A model generated the notes under the pieces. It was given only the letters and a program-made list of their open reading frames with translations, was not told the origin of the DNA and searched no databases. Of a stretch of DNA of 64,000 bases, positions 17,285-25,458 are shown in pieces. A program made the translations under genes and the position numbers. Within the stretch, counting starts at the first letter, position 1. Each line of letters starts with the position of its first letter. This DNA comes from an uncultured Sphingopyxis sp. (GTDB lineage Bacteria; Pseudomonadota; Alphaproteobacteria; Sphingomonadales; Sphingomonadaceae): positions 1 to 64,000 of the forward strand of contig CAKZIN010000034.1 of NCBI GenBank assembly GCA_936933955.1. Reading direction: 5' to 3'.

Positions 17285-17398
17285 GCGCGCGAGCGGCGCA
17301 CCTAGTCGGGTCACCTCGCATCGTCAAGGCGAGCTTGGCGCGGGCGTTTGGGCGCTCTAGCATCGTCTCCGGCAAACGGTCGGGACAGGATGGCGGCA

Positions 17399-18712
17399 AT
17401 GCGGCATGTGGCGATCGTAGGTTCGGGGCCGGCAGGTTATTACACCGCGGAGGCGCTGCAGAAGCTGTGCGGTGACGACGTGCGCATCGACCTGATTGAC
17501 CGCCTACCCGTGCCTTACGGCCTCATCCGCACGGGAGTGGCTCCGGACCACCAATCGATCAAGGCCGTCTCTCGCCGGTATGAGGCGGTCGCGCTGACCG
17601 ACAACGTGCGCTTTGTCGGCCATGTCGAGGTCGGCAAGGACGTCAGCGTCGCAGAACTGCTCGATCTCTATGACGCGGTGGTGCTGGCGACCGGAGCGCC
17701 GCACGACCGCCCGCTCGGCATCCCGCGGGAGAATCTCCCCGGCGTCATTGGCAGCGCGCAATTCGTCGGCTGGTACAACGGCCATCCCGACCATGCCGCG
17801 CTCGACCCGTCGCTCGGCGGCGAACATGCGGTGGTCATCGGCAACGGCAACGTCGCGCTCGACGTCGCCCGCATCCTTACGAAAACGCGCGAAGAGTTTG
17901 CCGGAAGCGACATCGTCGCGCACGCCCTCGAAGCGCTGGCGGGTAGCGGAGTGAGGCGCGTGACGATCCTCGGTCGGCGCGGACCGCACCAGATCGCGAT
18001 GACGCCCAAGGAGCTGGGAGAGCTCGGGCACCTGTCGCGCGCAGCACCGATCGTCGATGCCGACGACCTGCCGCCACAGGACGCCGATGCAGCGCTCGAC
18101 CCCGGCCAGCGCAAGTCGGTCGCGCACCTGCGCGAGTTCGCCGCCGCACCGCGCCCCGCGGAGGTGGAGATCGCCTTCGACTTCTTTGCCAAACCCGTCG
18201 CGGTCGAAGGCAGCGATCGGGTCGAGGCCGTGCTGGTCGAGCGCACCCGGCTCGACGAACAGGGGGCGGCGGTCGGCACGGGGGAAACCTACCGCGTACC
18301 CGCCTCGCTGGTGGTAGCCTGTGTCGGCTATCAGACCCCGCCAATCCCGGATGTACCCTATGACGCGGCCAAGGGCCGCTTTGCCAATGACGAGGGACGC
18401 ATTGCGCCCCGGCTCTATTGCGTCGGCTGGGCACGGCGTGGGCCTTCGGGGACGATCGGCACCAACAAGCCCGACGGCGCCAACATCGCGGAGGCGATCG
18501 TTGCCGACTGGACCACGCCCCCGGACACCGGTCGCGGAGGTCGCGCCGAGCTTGACGCGCTGCTCGCGCGTCGTGGGGTCGAAATCGTCACCTTTCGTGA
18601 CTGGCAGCGCATCGATGCGGCGGAGATCGCCGCCGCCCGTCACGACGCGCCACGCGAGAAGTTCGTGACCATCGATTCGATGAAATCGGCCGCGCAACGC
18701 GATCGGTCTTAA
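17399..18712 (+). CDS. Ferredoxin-NADP reductase, adrenodoxin-reductase type
   Basis: A 437-residue FAD enzyme that transfers electrons between NADPH and a ferredoxin. The N-terminal FAD motif is VAIVGSGPAGYYTAEAL (4-20), followed by the family hallmark DRLPVPYGLIRTGVAPDHQ. The NADPH half has VVIGNGNVALDVARIL and RRVTILGRRGPHQ. GRIAPRLYCVGWARRGPSGTIGTNK closes the FAD domain, with the GxIGTNK loop typical of FprA and adrenodoxin reductases. The ATG at 17399 is preferred to the one at 17390 because AGGA then lies 8 nt upstream instead of touching the start. No ferredoxin gene is adjacent. Confidence 0.92.
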   Translation: MRHVAIVGSGPAGYYTAEALQKLCGDDVRIDLIDRLPVPYGLIRTGVAPDHQSIKAVSRRYEAVALTDNVRFVGHVEVGKDVSVAELLDLYDAVVLATGAPHDRPLGIPRENLPGVIGSAQFVGWYNGHPDHAALDPSLGGEHAVVIGNGNVALDVARILTKTREEFAGSDIVAHALEALAGSGVRRVTILGRRGPHQIAMTPKELGELGHLSRAAPIVDADDLPPQDADAALDPGQRKSVAHLREFAAAPRPAEVEIAFDFFAKPVAVEGSDRVEAVLVERTRLDEQGAAVGTGETYRVPASLVVACVGYQTPPIPDVPYDAAKGRFANDEGRIAPRLYCVGWARRGPSGTIGTNKPDGANIAEAIVADWTTPPDTGRGGRAELDALLARRGVEIVTFRDWQRIDAAEIAAARHDAPREKFVTIDSMKSAAQRDRS

Positions 18713-18797
18713 CCAAACGGAGAGAATTGTTGGCTTATCTGCGCGGCGCGGGGACCAGCCGCTGCCTGGCGGATGCAGGCCGATTACCGAGCGGGCA

Positions 18798-19151
18798 ATG
18801 GGCTTCGAGCGACCCTTTTGGGAGCTGACACCTCCCTCCTTCGAAGGCGACGGCAACCGCCGTATCGCCGAGCGCGCGCACGTCGAGATTCCTGCCAACC
18901 TCCGCCAACCGGGCCGCACAGCCTTTGCCGTGACGCTGCGCGACCTGTCGCGTACCGGTTGCCGTGGTGAAACGCTCAGCCGCTTGCACGTCGGCGAGCG
19001 AGTGTGGGTGACCCTCCCGGGCTTCGCCGCAATCGAGGGCACGCTGCGCTGGGTGGAGCGCGGCCGGTTCGGCTGCGAGTGGCTCGCGCCGCTGTACCAC
19101 TCGGTCCACGAACATATCTGCCGCGCGTTTCCGGAGCTTCCTGGAAGCTGA
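18798..19151 (+). CDS. PilZ-domain protein
   Basis: A 117-residue single-domain protein expected to bind cyclic di-GMP or to be a degenerate PilZ. The arginine motif is RIAERAHVEIPANLR (about 22-36) and the second loop is LRDLSRTGCRGE (about 46-57), which fits D/NxSxxG in the form DLSRTG. The rest of the beta barrel follows (GERVWVTLPGF, GTLRWVERGRFGCEW). Such proteins commonly control motility or exopolysaccharide. The XrtA polysaccharide locus is in this window but 18 kb away, so no link can be claimed. It stands alone, 86 nt after the ferredoxin reductase. Confidence 0.88.
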   Translation: MGFERPFWELTPPSFEGDGNRRIAERAHVEIPANLRQPGRTAFAVTLRDLSRTGCRGETLSRLHVGERVWVTLPGFAAIEGTLRWVERGRFGCEWLAPLYHSVHEHICRAFPELPGS

Positions 19152-19198
19152 CCCTGCAGGGGTGACGCGCAGAGGTGGGGCCGCTAACGGGGGCGGCG

Positions 19199-19570
19199 AT
19201 GGCTTCCCTCCTTTCCGTGATGGCCGGCGGCGCGATTGGCGCTGCTCTGCGCTTTTCGCTCAGTCGGTGGTTTGCACCGGGGAGCGCGATGGCTTGGCCA
19301 TGGGCGACGATGGCGGCGAACCTAGTGGGCGCGCTGGCGATGGGCGCGCTGGCGGGGTGGAGTGAACGCCACGCGCCCAGCGCCAACCTCCGCGCTTTCC
19401 TCGCACCCGGCCTACTCGGGGGGTTCACTACCTTCTCCGCCTTCAGTCTGGAGACCGCGGCCATGCTGGAGGGCGGACGCAGCCTCGCCGCGCTTGGCTA
19501 TGCGACCCTCTCCGTCGCGGGCAGCGTCGCGCTGCTGTTCGCCGGGCTCGCTTTGGGACGCGCGGCATGA
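19199..19570 (+). CDS. crcB: Fluoride efflux channel CrcB/Fluc
   Basis: Dimeric dual-topology channel exporting fluoride. The 123 residues contain four hydrophobic segments and the family motifs GGAIGAALRFSLSRW, TMAANLVGA with the pore asparagine, and GLLGGFTTFSAFSLE, which holds the phenylalanine box and the sodium-site threonines. The ATG at 19199 gives the normal length; an in-frame GTG at 19175 would add eight residues. No fluoride riboswitch is recognisable upstream. The stop overlaps the next start (ATGA), making it the first gene of a translationally coupled chain through atp12. Confidence 0.93.
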   Translation: MASLLSVMAGGAIGAALRFSLSRWFAPGSAMAWPWATMAANLVGALAMGALAGWSERHAPSANLRAFLAPGLLGGFTTFSAFSLETAAMLEGGRSLAALGYATLSVAGSVALLFAGLALGRAA

Positions 19571-20688
19571 GCGAGGAGCGGCTGCGCATCACCGCCGACG
19601 ATGACGGCATCCGGCTCGATCGCTGGTTCCGCCGTCATCGCCCCGAAGTGAGCCAGGCGACCTTGCAGCAGTGGCTGCGCGCAGGCCGCGTTCGCCTCGA
19701 CGGCGCCAAGCCCGAAACCGGCACCCGCCTCGAAAAAGGGCAGGAGCTGCACCTCAAACTCCCCGCCGAGCGCGCCGCGGCCCGAGCCCCGCGCCCGCGC
19801 GCGCCGCTGTCGGATGCGGACACCGCCCTCGCGCGCGGCATGGTGATCCACCGCGACGCGCATGCGATTGTGCTCAACAAGCCGCCGGGGCTGGCGACGC
19901 AGGGCGGCTCGGGTACGACGACGCACGTCGACCGCCTGCTCGACGCCTTGACCGAAGAGGAGGGCGATCCGCGCCCGCGGCTGGTACACCGGCTCGACAA
20001 GGACACGTCGGGCGTGCTGCTCGTCGCAGCGACGCCCGGCAGTGCGGCGACATTCTCGCGCGCCTTTGCGGGCCGCACCACGCGCAAGATCTATTGGGCG
20101 ATCGTGGTTGGCGTGCCGTCGGTCGAATTGGGGGAGATCGATCTCCCACTCGCCAAGCAGCCGGGCAGCGGCGGCGAAAAGATGCACGTCGACAAGGAGC
20201 ATGGCCAGAGCGCCGTGACCCGCTATCGCGTAATCGATCGAGCGGGCAATCAGGCCGCCTTCGTCGCGCTCCAGCCGCTCACGGGGCGCACCCACCAGCT
20301 GCGCGCGCACATGGCGGCGATCGGGCATCCGATCGTCGGCGACGGCAAATATGGCGGAAAGGCGGCGTTCCTCACCGGCACGATTTCCCGCAAGCTGCAC
20401 CTCCACGCGCGCCGCCTGCGGATCGACCATCCGACGGGTGGCAAGCTCGAGGTGACTGCAGACCTTCCCGAGCATTTCGCCGAAAGTCTCGCCGATCTCG
20501 GTTTCGATGCGAGCGAGGCGGACGCGACCCCGATCACCCCGCCGTCCACCGCGCGCCCCGACGCCGCCAAGCAGCGCGCCCGCGCTCACGCCAAGGGGCT
20601 GCGCAAGGAACGCCGCGGCGAACGTCGCTCGCGAGGCGGGGGCGGCGCTGGCGGCGGTCGACCTCCGCGCCCGAGGGGCAAGGGCTGA
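19567..20688 (+). CDS. RluA-family pseudouridine synthase (RluC/RluD-like)
   Basis: Isomerises uridines to pseudouridine, most likely in 23S rRNA. The 373 residues begin with an S4 RNA-binding domain (about 14-66, IRLDRWFRRHRPEVSQATLQ). The catalytic domain has HAIVLNKPPGLATQGG and the aspartate D144 in RLVHRLDKDTSGV, then LTGRTHQLRAHMAAIGHPI. The last 60 residues are a basic, Gly/Arg-rich tail ending RGGGGAGGG and PRPRGKG, probably an extra RNA-binding extension. Start and stop overlap both neighbours (ATGA with crcB, TGATG with the next gene). Site specificity cannot be assigned by eye. Confidence 0.93.
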   Translation: MSEERLRITADDDGIRLDRWFRRHRPEVSQATLQQWLRAGRVRLDGAKPETGTRLEKGQELHLKLPAERAAARAPRPRAPLSDADTALARGMVIHRDAHAIVLNKPPGLATQGGSGTTTHVDRLLDALTEEEGDPRPRLVHRLDKDTSGVLLVAATPGSAATFSRAFAGRTTRKIYWAIVVGVPSVELGEIDLPLAKQPGSGGEKMHVDKEHGQSAVTRYRVIDRAGNQAAFVALQPLTGRTHQLRAHMAAIGHPIVGDGKYGGKAAFLTGTISRKLHLHARRLRIDHPTGGKLEVTADLPEHFAESLADLGFDASEADATPITPPSTARPDAAKQRARAHAKGLRKERRGERRSRGGGGAGGGRPPRPRGKG

Positions 20689-21299
20689 TGCACCCCGATC
20701 CGCGCTTCCGGCCCGACGCTTCGCTCAGCCTCGCCGATCTGGTCGCGGAGGAGCCGTTCGGACAGATCGTCGCCGCAACGCCGGCTGGTCTGATCGCGGC
20801 GCAAGTTCCGGTGGTCCTTGCTGAGGATGGCGCGCTTCACTTCCATCTGTCGCGCGCGAACCGGCTCGCGCCGCATCTTGCGGGCGCGGATGCGCTGTTC
20901 ACAACCATCGCCGCGCACGGCTATGTCAGCCCCGCCTGGTATGCCCGGCCGACGCCGCAGGTTGCCACCTGGAACTACGTCGCGCTGGAGGTGGAGGGGC
21001 GGGTCGAACTGCTCGACGAGGCGGCGCTGATGGCCCAACTCGACGCGCTGTCACGGTTGGGCGAGCCCGATGGCAGCGGGTTGCCGCAGGACGCAGAACA
21101 CCAAGCCTATGTCGCGCAATTGCTGCGCGGGATCAGCGGTTTCCGGCTGGTGGTGCGCGAATGGCGCGCGACGCGAAAGCTCAGCCAGAACAAGCCTGCC
21201 GACAGCCGCGCCGCGGTCGCCTCCGCACTGGACGCGCAGGGCCGAGTGGAGCTCGCCAGACTGATGCGCGCGGCCGAGCCGCAGAGCGTCGCGCTGTGA
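20688..21299 (+). CDS. PaiB-type FMN-binding protein
   Basis: A 203-residue protein of the FMN-binding split-barrel PaiB family, named after a Bacillus negative regulator of sporulation and protease genes. It starts MHPDPRFRPD and shows FGQIVAATPAGLIAAQVPVVL, HGYVSPAWYARPTPQVATWNYVA, and the late motif RKLSQNKPADSRAAVASAL, all diagnostic. DNA binding has little support for the family; heme or flavin handling is more likely. It overlaps the pseudouridine synthase stop by one base (TGATG) and its own stop overlaps the GTG start of the HAD gene. Confidence 0.9.
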   Translation: MHPDPRFRPDASLSLADLVAEEPFGQIVAATPAGLIAAQVPVVLAEDGALHFHLSRANRLAPHLAGADALFTTIAAHGYVSPAWYARPTPQVATWNYVALEVEGRVELLDEAALMAQLDALSRLGEPDGSGLPQDAEHQAYVAQLLRGISGFRLVVREWRATRKLSQNKPADSRAAVASALDAQGRVELARLMRAAEPQSVAL

Positions 21300-21970
21300 C
21301 CAGCAGTGTCCGCCTCGCGCTGTTCGATTGCGACGGAACGCTCGCCGACAGCCAACACGCCATCGTCTCCGCGGTCGAGCGAGCGTTCGCCGCTTGCGGA
21401 CAGGCGATCCCACCCGCCGCGCAGGTGCGGCGCGGGATCGGGCTGTCGGTGCCGGTCGCCATCGCCCGCCTCGCGCCGGGAGCCAGCGACGCAGAGGTCG
21501 AACGCCTCGCCGACGCCTATCGCGAGGCTTATTTCGAGGCGCGCACCGCGCACGGTGCCGACCCCGAGCCATTGTTCGATGGCGTTGTCGCGTTGCTTGA
21601 CGAACTGCAGGGCGATGGCTGGACACTCGGCATCGCCACCGGCAAGTCGCGCCGCGGGCTGGAGCGGCTGCTGCGCCAGCATGGCCTCACCGACCGCTTT
21701 GCGACGTTGCAGGTCGCCGACAACCACCCCTCCAAACCGCACCCGTCGATGGCGCTGGCGGCGATGGAGGCGGTTGGCGCCGCCCCAGCGCAGACCGCCG
21801 TGATCGGGGACACTGCTCACGACATGGGCCTCGCCCGCGCGGCAGGAGCCCGCGCGCTCGGCGTCGCCTGGGGCTATCATGACGAGGCGGAATTGACCGC
21901 GGGCGGCGCGGAAGCGATCGCGTCCAACCCGCCCGCAGTGGCGATCCAGTTGCGGAGCTGGTTGGCATGA
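21296..21970 (+). CDS. HAD-family hydrolase, phosphoglycolate phosphatase-like
   Basis: A 224-residue haloacid dehalogenase-type phosphatase with nucleophile D11 and acid/base D13 in LALFDCDGTLADSQ. A helical cap (about 16-90) is inserted after motif I. Motif II is GIATGKSRRG, motif III is the lysine in SKPHPSMAL, and motif IV is AVIGDTAHDMGLA. The sequence is like Gph/PpaX phosphatases, but the substrate is not certain. The GTG start overlaps the preceding stop (GTGA), which fixes it. The following small gene overlaps by 4 nt. A phosphatase of this type next to a pseudouridine synthase and atp12 is a layout I recall from alphaproteobacteria. Confidence 0.9.
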   Translation: MTSSVRLALFDCDGTLADSQHAIVSAVERAFAACGQAIPPAAQVRRGIGLSVPVAIARLAPGASDAEVERLADAYREAYFEARTAHGADPEPLFDGVVALLDELQGDGWTLGIATGKSRRGLERLLRQHGLTDRFATLQVADNHPSKPHPSMALAAMEAVGAAPAQTAVIGDTAHDMGLARAAGARALGVAWGYHDEAELTAGGAEAIASNPPAVAIQLRSWLA

Positions 21971-22179
21971 GCGCGCGTGGCCGCTTCCTGACGCTCGGCG
22001 CGGTGCGTGTTGCGTCGGCGCTGATGCTGGCGATGGCGGGCTATCTCCTCGTCAAACACGGCGTCCGTTCGGAGACGCTGCTCGCCGCAGCACCGCTCAT
22101 CCTCGCGGGGTTGAGCGGTCTTGTCCTCGTCGTGCCCGCGCTCACCCACCGCTGGCGCTCCTCGGGGGAGCCGCAATGA
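21967..22179 (+). CDS. Small two-helix membrane protein
   Basis: A 70-residue hydrophobic protein of unknown function, with a positively charged start (MSARGRF). It has two predicted membrane helices, about 9-28 (LGAVRVASALMLAMAGYLLV) and about 37-58, then a short basic tail. The ATGA overlaps at both ends with the HAD and atp12 genes argue that it is really translated. Its location directly upstream of the F1 assembly factor suggests, but does not show, a link with ATP synthase or the membrane. Confidence 0.72.
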   Translation: MSARGRFLTLGAVRVASALMLAMAGYLLVKHGVRSETLLAAAPLILAGLSGLVLVVPALTHRWRSSGEPQ

Positions 22180-22862
22180 AGCGGTTCTGGCGGGAGGTCA
22201 CGGTCGATGCGGCGGGCGGTGCGCATGCGGTGCTGCTCGACGAGCGCGGCGTGAAGACGCCGGCGCGCAATGCGCTCGAGCTTCCGACACCTGCACTGGC
22301 CGAGGCTGTCGCAGCGGAGTGGCGCGACGTCGGCGAAAGCGTCGACCCGCGCGTAATGCCGCTCACCGGGCTCGCCAACGCCGCGCTCGACCTGGTGATG
22401 CCCGATCCCGCGCGCTTTGCCGAGCCGCTCGCGCGATACGGTGCGAACGACCTCCTCTGCTATCGCGCGGAAGATCGCGCGTTGGCGGCGGAGCAGGCGG
22501 CGGCGTGGGACCCGCTGCTCGACTGGGCACGAGGGCGCTACGACATCAGCTTCGCGATCGCGGAGGGGGTGATGCCCGTCGACCAGCCCCCCGCCACAAT
22601 AGCGCGGCTGGGCGAAGCGCTCTTAGCGCTGTCCCCCTTTCAGCTCGCCGCGGTGGCGCCTTTGGTGACCATCGGCGGGAGTCTCATCGTAGCGCTGGCG
22701 GTCGAGGCTGGCGCGCTCTCCGGCGAGACGGGATGGGACGCGGTCACACTTGACGAGATGTGGCAGGAGCGGCGTTGGGGAGAGGATGCCGACGCCAAAG
22801 CCGCGCGCGATGCCCGCCAGCAGGACTGGGACGCCGCGGTGAGGTTCCTCACCCTCCTCTGA
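22176..22862 (+). CDS. ATP12-family F1-ATPase assembly chaperone
   Basis: A 228-residue homologue of the mitochondrial Atp12p chaperone, which binds F1 alpha subunits before assembly; among bacteria it is essentially alphaproteobacterial. Recognisable pieces are MKRFWREVTVD, LDERGVKTPARNALELPTPALAEAVAAEW with the typical PTP, a lone conserved R/D stretch (VDPRVMPLTGLANAALD), DLLCYRAED, and the C-terminal LDEMWQERRWGEDADA. It is the last gene of the six-gene overlapping chain that starts at crcB. A short gap then separates it from the convergent crotonase gene. Confidence 0.93.
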   Translation: MKRFWREVTVDAAGGAHAVLLDERGVKTPARNALELPTPALAEAVAAEWRDVGESVDPRVMPLTGLANAALDLVMPDPARFAEPLARYGANDLLCYRAEDRALAAEQAAAWDPLLDWARGRYDISFAIAEGVMPVDQPPATIARLGEALLALSPFQLAAVAPLVTIGGSLIVALAVEAGALSGETGWDAVTLDEMWQERRWGEDADAKAARDARQQDWDAAVRFLTLL

Positions 22863-22890
22863 CGCGCCCCAGCATCGGTGGCGGTACCAC

Positions 22891-23712
22891 CTAGAGCACC
22901 GCTGGATCTTCGAACTTCGCCGCTCGCTTCTGCATGCCCGCCATCACCGCTTCGAGCTGGTTCGGCGTTCGCAGCACCGCCTTTTGCTCGACGCTTTCGG
23001 CCATGAGCAGCGCCGAGGATGGTTCGTCGTGCATGGCGTTGGCGAGCCGCTTCACCCCGCGCACGGCGTCGGGGTTACGCGCGGTGATCTGCTGCGCCAG
23101 CGCGGTCGCCTCCGCCAGCGGATCGGCGGCGCAGTGGGTGACGAGTCCCCAGCGTTCGGCCTCAGCCGCGCTGAACTCGCGCGCGGTGTAGGCGAGTTCG
23201 CGCAGCACATCGTCGCGCACCGTGCCGCGCCACAGCGCGATGCCGCCCATGTCGGGGACGAGGCCCCACTTCATTTCCATGATCGCCATGCGCGTGTCGG
23301 GGGCGGCGACGCGGATGCACGCGCCCGACATGATCTGAAAACCGCCGCCGAACGCGACGCCGTGCGCCGCCGCTATCACCGGGACGGGGAGCATGCGCCA
23401 CCCCCAGCTCACCTGCTGAAAGAGGTTCGCCTGCCCGTGCGTACGCTCGCAGATGTCGAGCCCGGCGCTTGCCCCGCCGCTCGCCATCGACGCGAGGTCG
23501 AGCCCCGCGCAGAACGCCCGCCCTTCCCCCGAAAGCACGACGCAGCGCAACCCCGCCATCCGCTCCAGCCGCGCGATGGCACCGGTGATGCCCGCGAACA
23601 TCGCTGGGTCGAGCGCGTTCATCTTGTCGGGCCGGGTCAGCCGCACCTGCGCCACGCCGTCATCGCCGAGCGCGACGTGCACCCGCCCTTCATCATCGCG
23701 CCATTCGGTCAC
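22891..23712 (-). CDS. Crotonase-family enoyl-CoA hydratase/isomerase
   Basis: A 273-residue acyl-CoA enzyme. VRLTRPDKMNALDPAMF opens the fold. The oxyanion-hole segments are GEGRAFCAGLDL and AAAHGVAFGGGFQIMSGACIR. The catalytic region reads MEMKWGLVPDMGGIALW, with E and D close to the two hydratase glutamates. The GTG start (VTEWRDDEG) overlaps the stop of the upstream acyl-CoA ligase gene as GTGA, so the two enzymes are translationally coupled and probably act in sequence: activation of a carboxylic acid, then hydration or isomerisation. The substrate is unknown. Confidence 0.87.
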   Translation of the reverse strand: MTEWRDDEGRVHVALGDDGVAQVRLTRPDKMNALDPAMFAGITGAIARLERMAGLRCVVLSGEGRAFCAGLDLASMASGGASAGLDICERTHGQANLFQQVSWGWRMLPVPVIAAAHGVAFGGGFQIMSGACIRVAAPDTRMAIMEMKWGLVPDMGGIALWRGTVRDDVLRELAYTAREFSAAEAERWGLVTHCAADPLAEATALAQQITARNPDAVRGVKRLANAMHDEPSSALLMAESVEQKAVLRTPNQLEAVMAGMQKRAAKFEDPAVL

Positions 23713-25232
23713 TGCGGTCGCTCCTTCGCCCAATATTCGTCCCGCAGCAGGCGCTTGTAGAGCTTGCCCGTGGGATGCCGCGGCAGTTCCGCGCGAAAAT
23801 CGAAGCGGCGCGGCGTCTTCACCCCAGACAGCGCGGTGCGGCAATATGCCTCGAGTTCGCCCGCGAGCGCGTCGCCCGCCTCCGCCATGTCCTCAGGCTG
23901 CACGACGGCGATGACCTCCTCCCCCATCTCCGCGTGCGGGCCGCCGATGATCGCCACGTCGGCGACGCGAGGGTGCCCGATCAGGTGGTTCTCGATCTCC
24001 TGCGGGTAGATGTTGACCCCGCCCGAAATGATCATGAAGCTCTTGCGGTCGGTGAGGTAGAGGAACCCCTCCTCGTCTTTCCAGCCGATGTCGCCCAGCG
24101 TCGTCCACCCGTGCGCATTAGTCGCCTCCGCGGTTTTCTGCGGATCATTGTGGTAGGTGAAGCTGCTGCCCCCCTCGAAGTAAACGAGGCCCTCGGTCCG
24201 TGGCGGCAGGTCGTTCCCCTCCTCGTCGCAAATGTGGAGAATGCCGCTGATCGCTCGACCCACGGTGCCCGGGTGCGCGATCCAGTCGGCGGGGGTGGCC
24301 CAGGTGATGCCGTTGCCTTCGCTGCCGGCGTAATATTCGTGAATCACCGGCCCCCACCAGTCGAGCATCGCCTGCTTGACCGGCACCGGGCACGGCGCCG
24401 CCGCGTGGATCGCGAGCTTCAGCGACGACACGTCATAGCGCGCGCGAACCTCTTCGGGCAGCTTGAGCATGCGGATGAAGTGCGTCGGTACCAATTGCCC
24501 GGCGGTGATGCGATAGCGCTCGATCGCGGCAAGCGTTGCCTCGGGCTCGAAATGGTCCATCAGCACCACGCTCGCGCCCAGCCGTTGCGCATTCATCGAC
24601 CAGCGCAGCGGCGCCGCGTGGTAGAGCGGCGCCGGCGTCAGGTAGATGGTGTCGGGCCCGATGCCGAACGCCCGGCAGATCCCCGCGAGCACGTTCGACG
24701 CGTCGATCGCGCCATCCTCAGGCAGCTCGCCCTTGATCCCCTTGGGACGTCCGGTGGTGCCCGAGGAGTAGAGCATGTCGAGCCCCGCGCGCTCGTCGGC
24801 GATGGGCGTATCGGGCTGCGCGGCGAGCGCATCCTCGAGCCGCTCCCAGCCTGCTATCGCCCCGCCGATCGCCAGCCGCGTGCCCTGGAACTCGACGCTC
24901 GCCACTTGCGCTCCGTGGCTGGCGCTCACGACCAACAGCTTCGCGCCGCTATCGTCGAGAATATACTGCACCTCCGCCGGGGTCAGGCGGGTCGAGATGC
25001 AGACGTAGAATACGCCCGCCCGCTGCGCGCCCCAGGTGAGCGCGAAATATTCGGGGACGTTGTCGACCAGAAACGCGACCGCCTCGCCGACCGCCACCCC
25101 GCGCGAGCGAAGCAGTTGCGCCACGCGGTTGGAGGCGCGATCGAGCTCCCCGAAACTCAGCGTTCGCCCGCTCGCGGCGTCGATCACCGCGGGATGATCG
25201 GGGCGATCGCGTGCGACATTGCGTGGGTGCAT
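23709..25232 (-). CDS. Acyl-CoA synthetase (AMP-forming)
   Basis: A 507-residue ANL-superfamily ligase that activates a carboxylic acid to its CoA thioester with ATP. The P-loop is YSSGTTGRPKGIKG (155-168). The A5 region reads YYAGSEGNGITWATP, the hinge and core motif is WTTLGDIGWKDEEGFLYLTDR, and the C-terminal domain has YPQEIENHLIGHPRVADVAI and the catalytic lysine in PTGKLYKRLL. The substrate pocket cannot be read by eye; steroid or branched fatty acids are common for this subtype in sphingomonads. Its stop overlaps the GTG of the crotonase. The 226-bp gap upstream separates it from the divergent eipA. Confidence 0.9.
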   Translation of the reverse strand: MHPRNVARDRPDHPAVIDAASGRTLSFGELDRASNRVAQLLRSRGVAVGEAVAFLVDNVPEYFALTWGAQRAGVFYVCISTRLTPAEVQYILDDSGAKLLVVSASHGAQVASVEFQGTRLAIGGAIAGWERLEDALAAQPDTPIADERAGLDMLYSSGTTGRPKGIKGELPEDGAIDASNVLAGICRAFGIGPDTIYLTPAPLYHAAPLRWSMNAQRLGASVVLMDHFEPEATLAAIERYRITAGQLVPTHFIRMLKLPEEVRARYDVSSLKLAIHAAAPCPVPVKQAMLDWWGPVIHEYYAGSEGNGITWATPADWIAHPGTVGRAISGILHICDEEGNDLPPRTEGLVYFEGGSSFTYHNDPQKTAEATNAHGWTTLGDIGWKDEEGFLYLTDRKSFMIISGGVNIYPQEIENHLIGHPRVADVAIIGGPHAEMGEEVIAVVQPEDMAEAGDALAGELEAYCRTALSGVKTPRRFDFRAELPRHPTGKLYKRLLRDEYWAKERPQ

Positions 25233-25458
25233 GGGTAGCCTCTCTCACCGGCGCGCTCGTTATCGGCGCGCTCTTGGCGCATCGTGCGGAGGTTGCAGCG
25301 GGAGGTCAATCGGGTGAGCGGGCGCGCTCGTTGCTAGGGAAGTCCGACCTGGCAGCAAGTCGGCCTGTCGTGCCGCCACTGCGACCCGCCGCCGATTCAT
25401 CGCTTGGACAGGTGCGCGCGATCATGCTTCAAGGCGCCGAGGAACCGGGGGACTGACC

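Noticed and set aside
19152..19198. Fluoride riboswitch upstream of crcB
   Set aside because: The gap is only 47 nt and the conserved crcB-motif sequence and pseudoknot pairing are not present.
23775..25238. Long open frame on the plus strand opposite the acyl-CoA ligase (487 codons)
   Set aside because: It is antisense to a ligase with all core motifs and has no recognisable domain.
25211..25456. Possible 81-residue protein between the ligase and eipA
   Set aside because: It overlaps the ligase start on the opposite strand and lacks a convincing ribosome binding site; composition looks non-coding after the first hydrophobic stretch.
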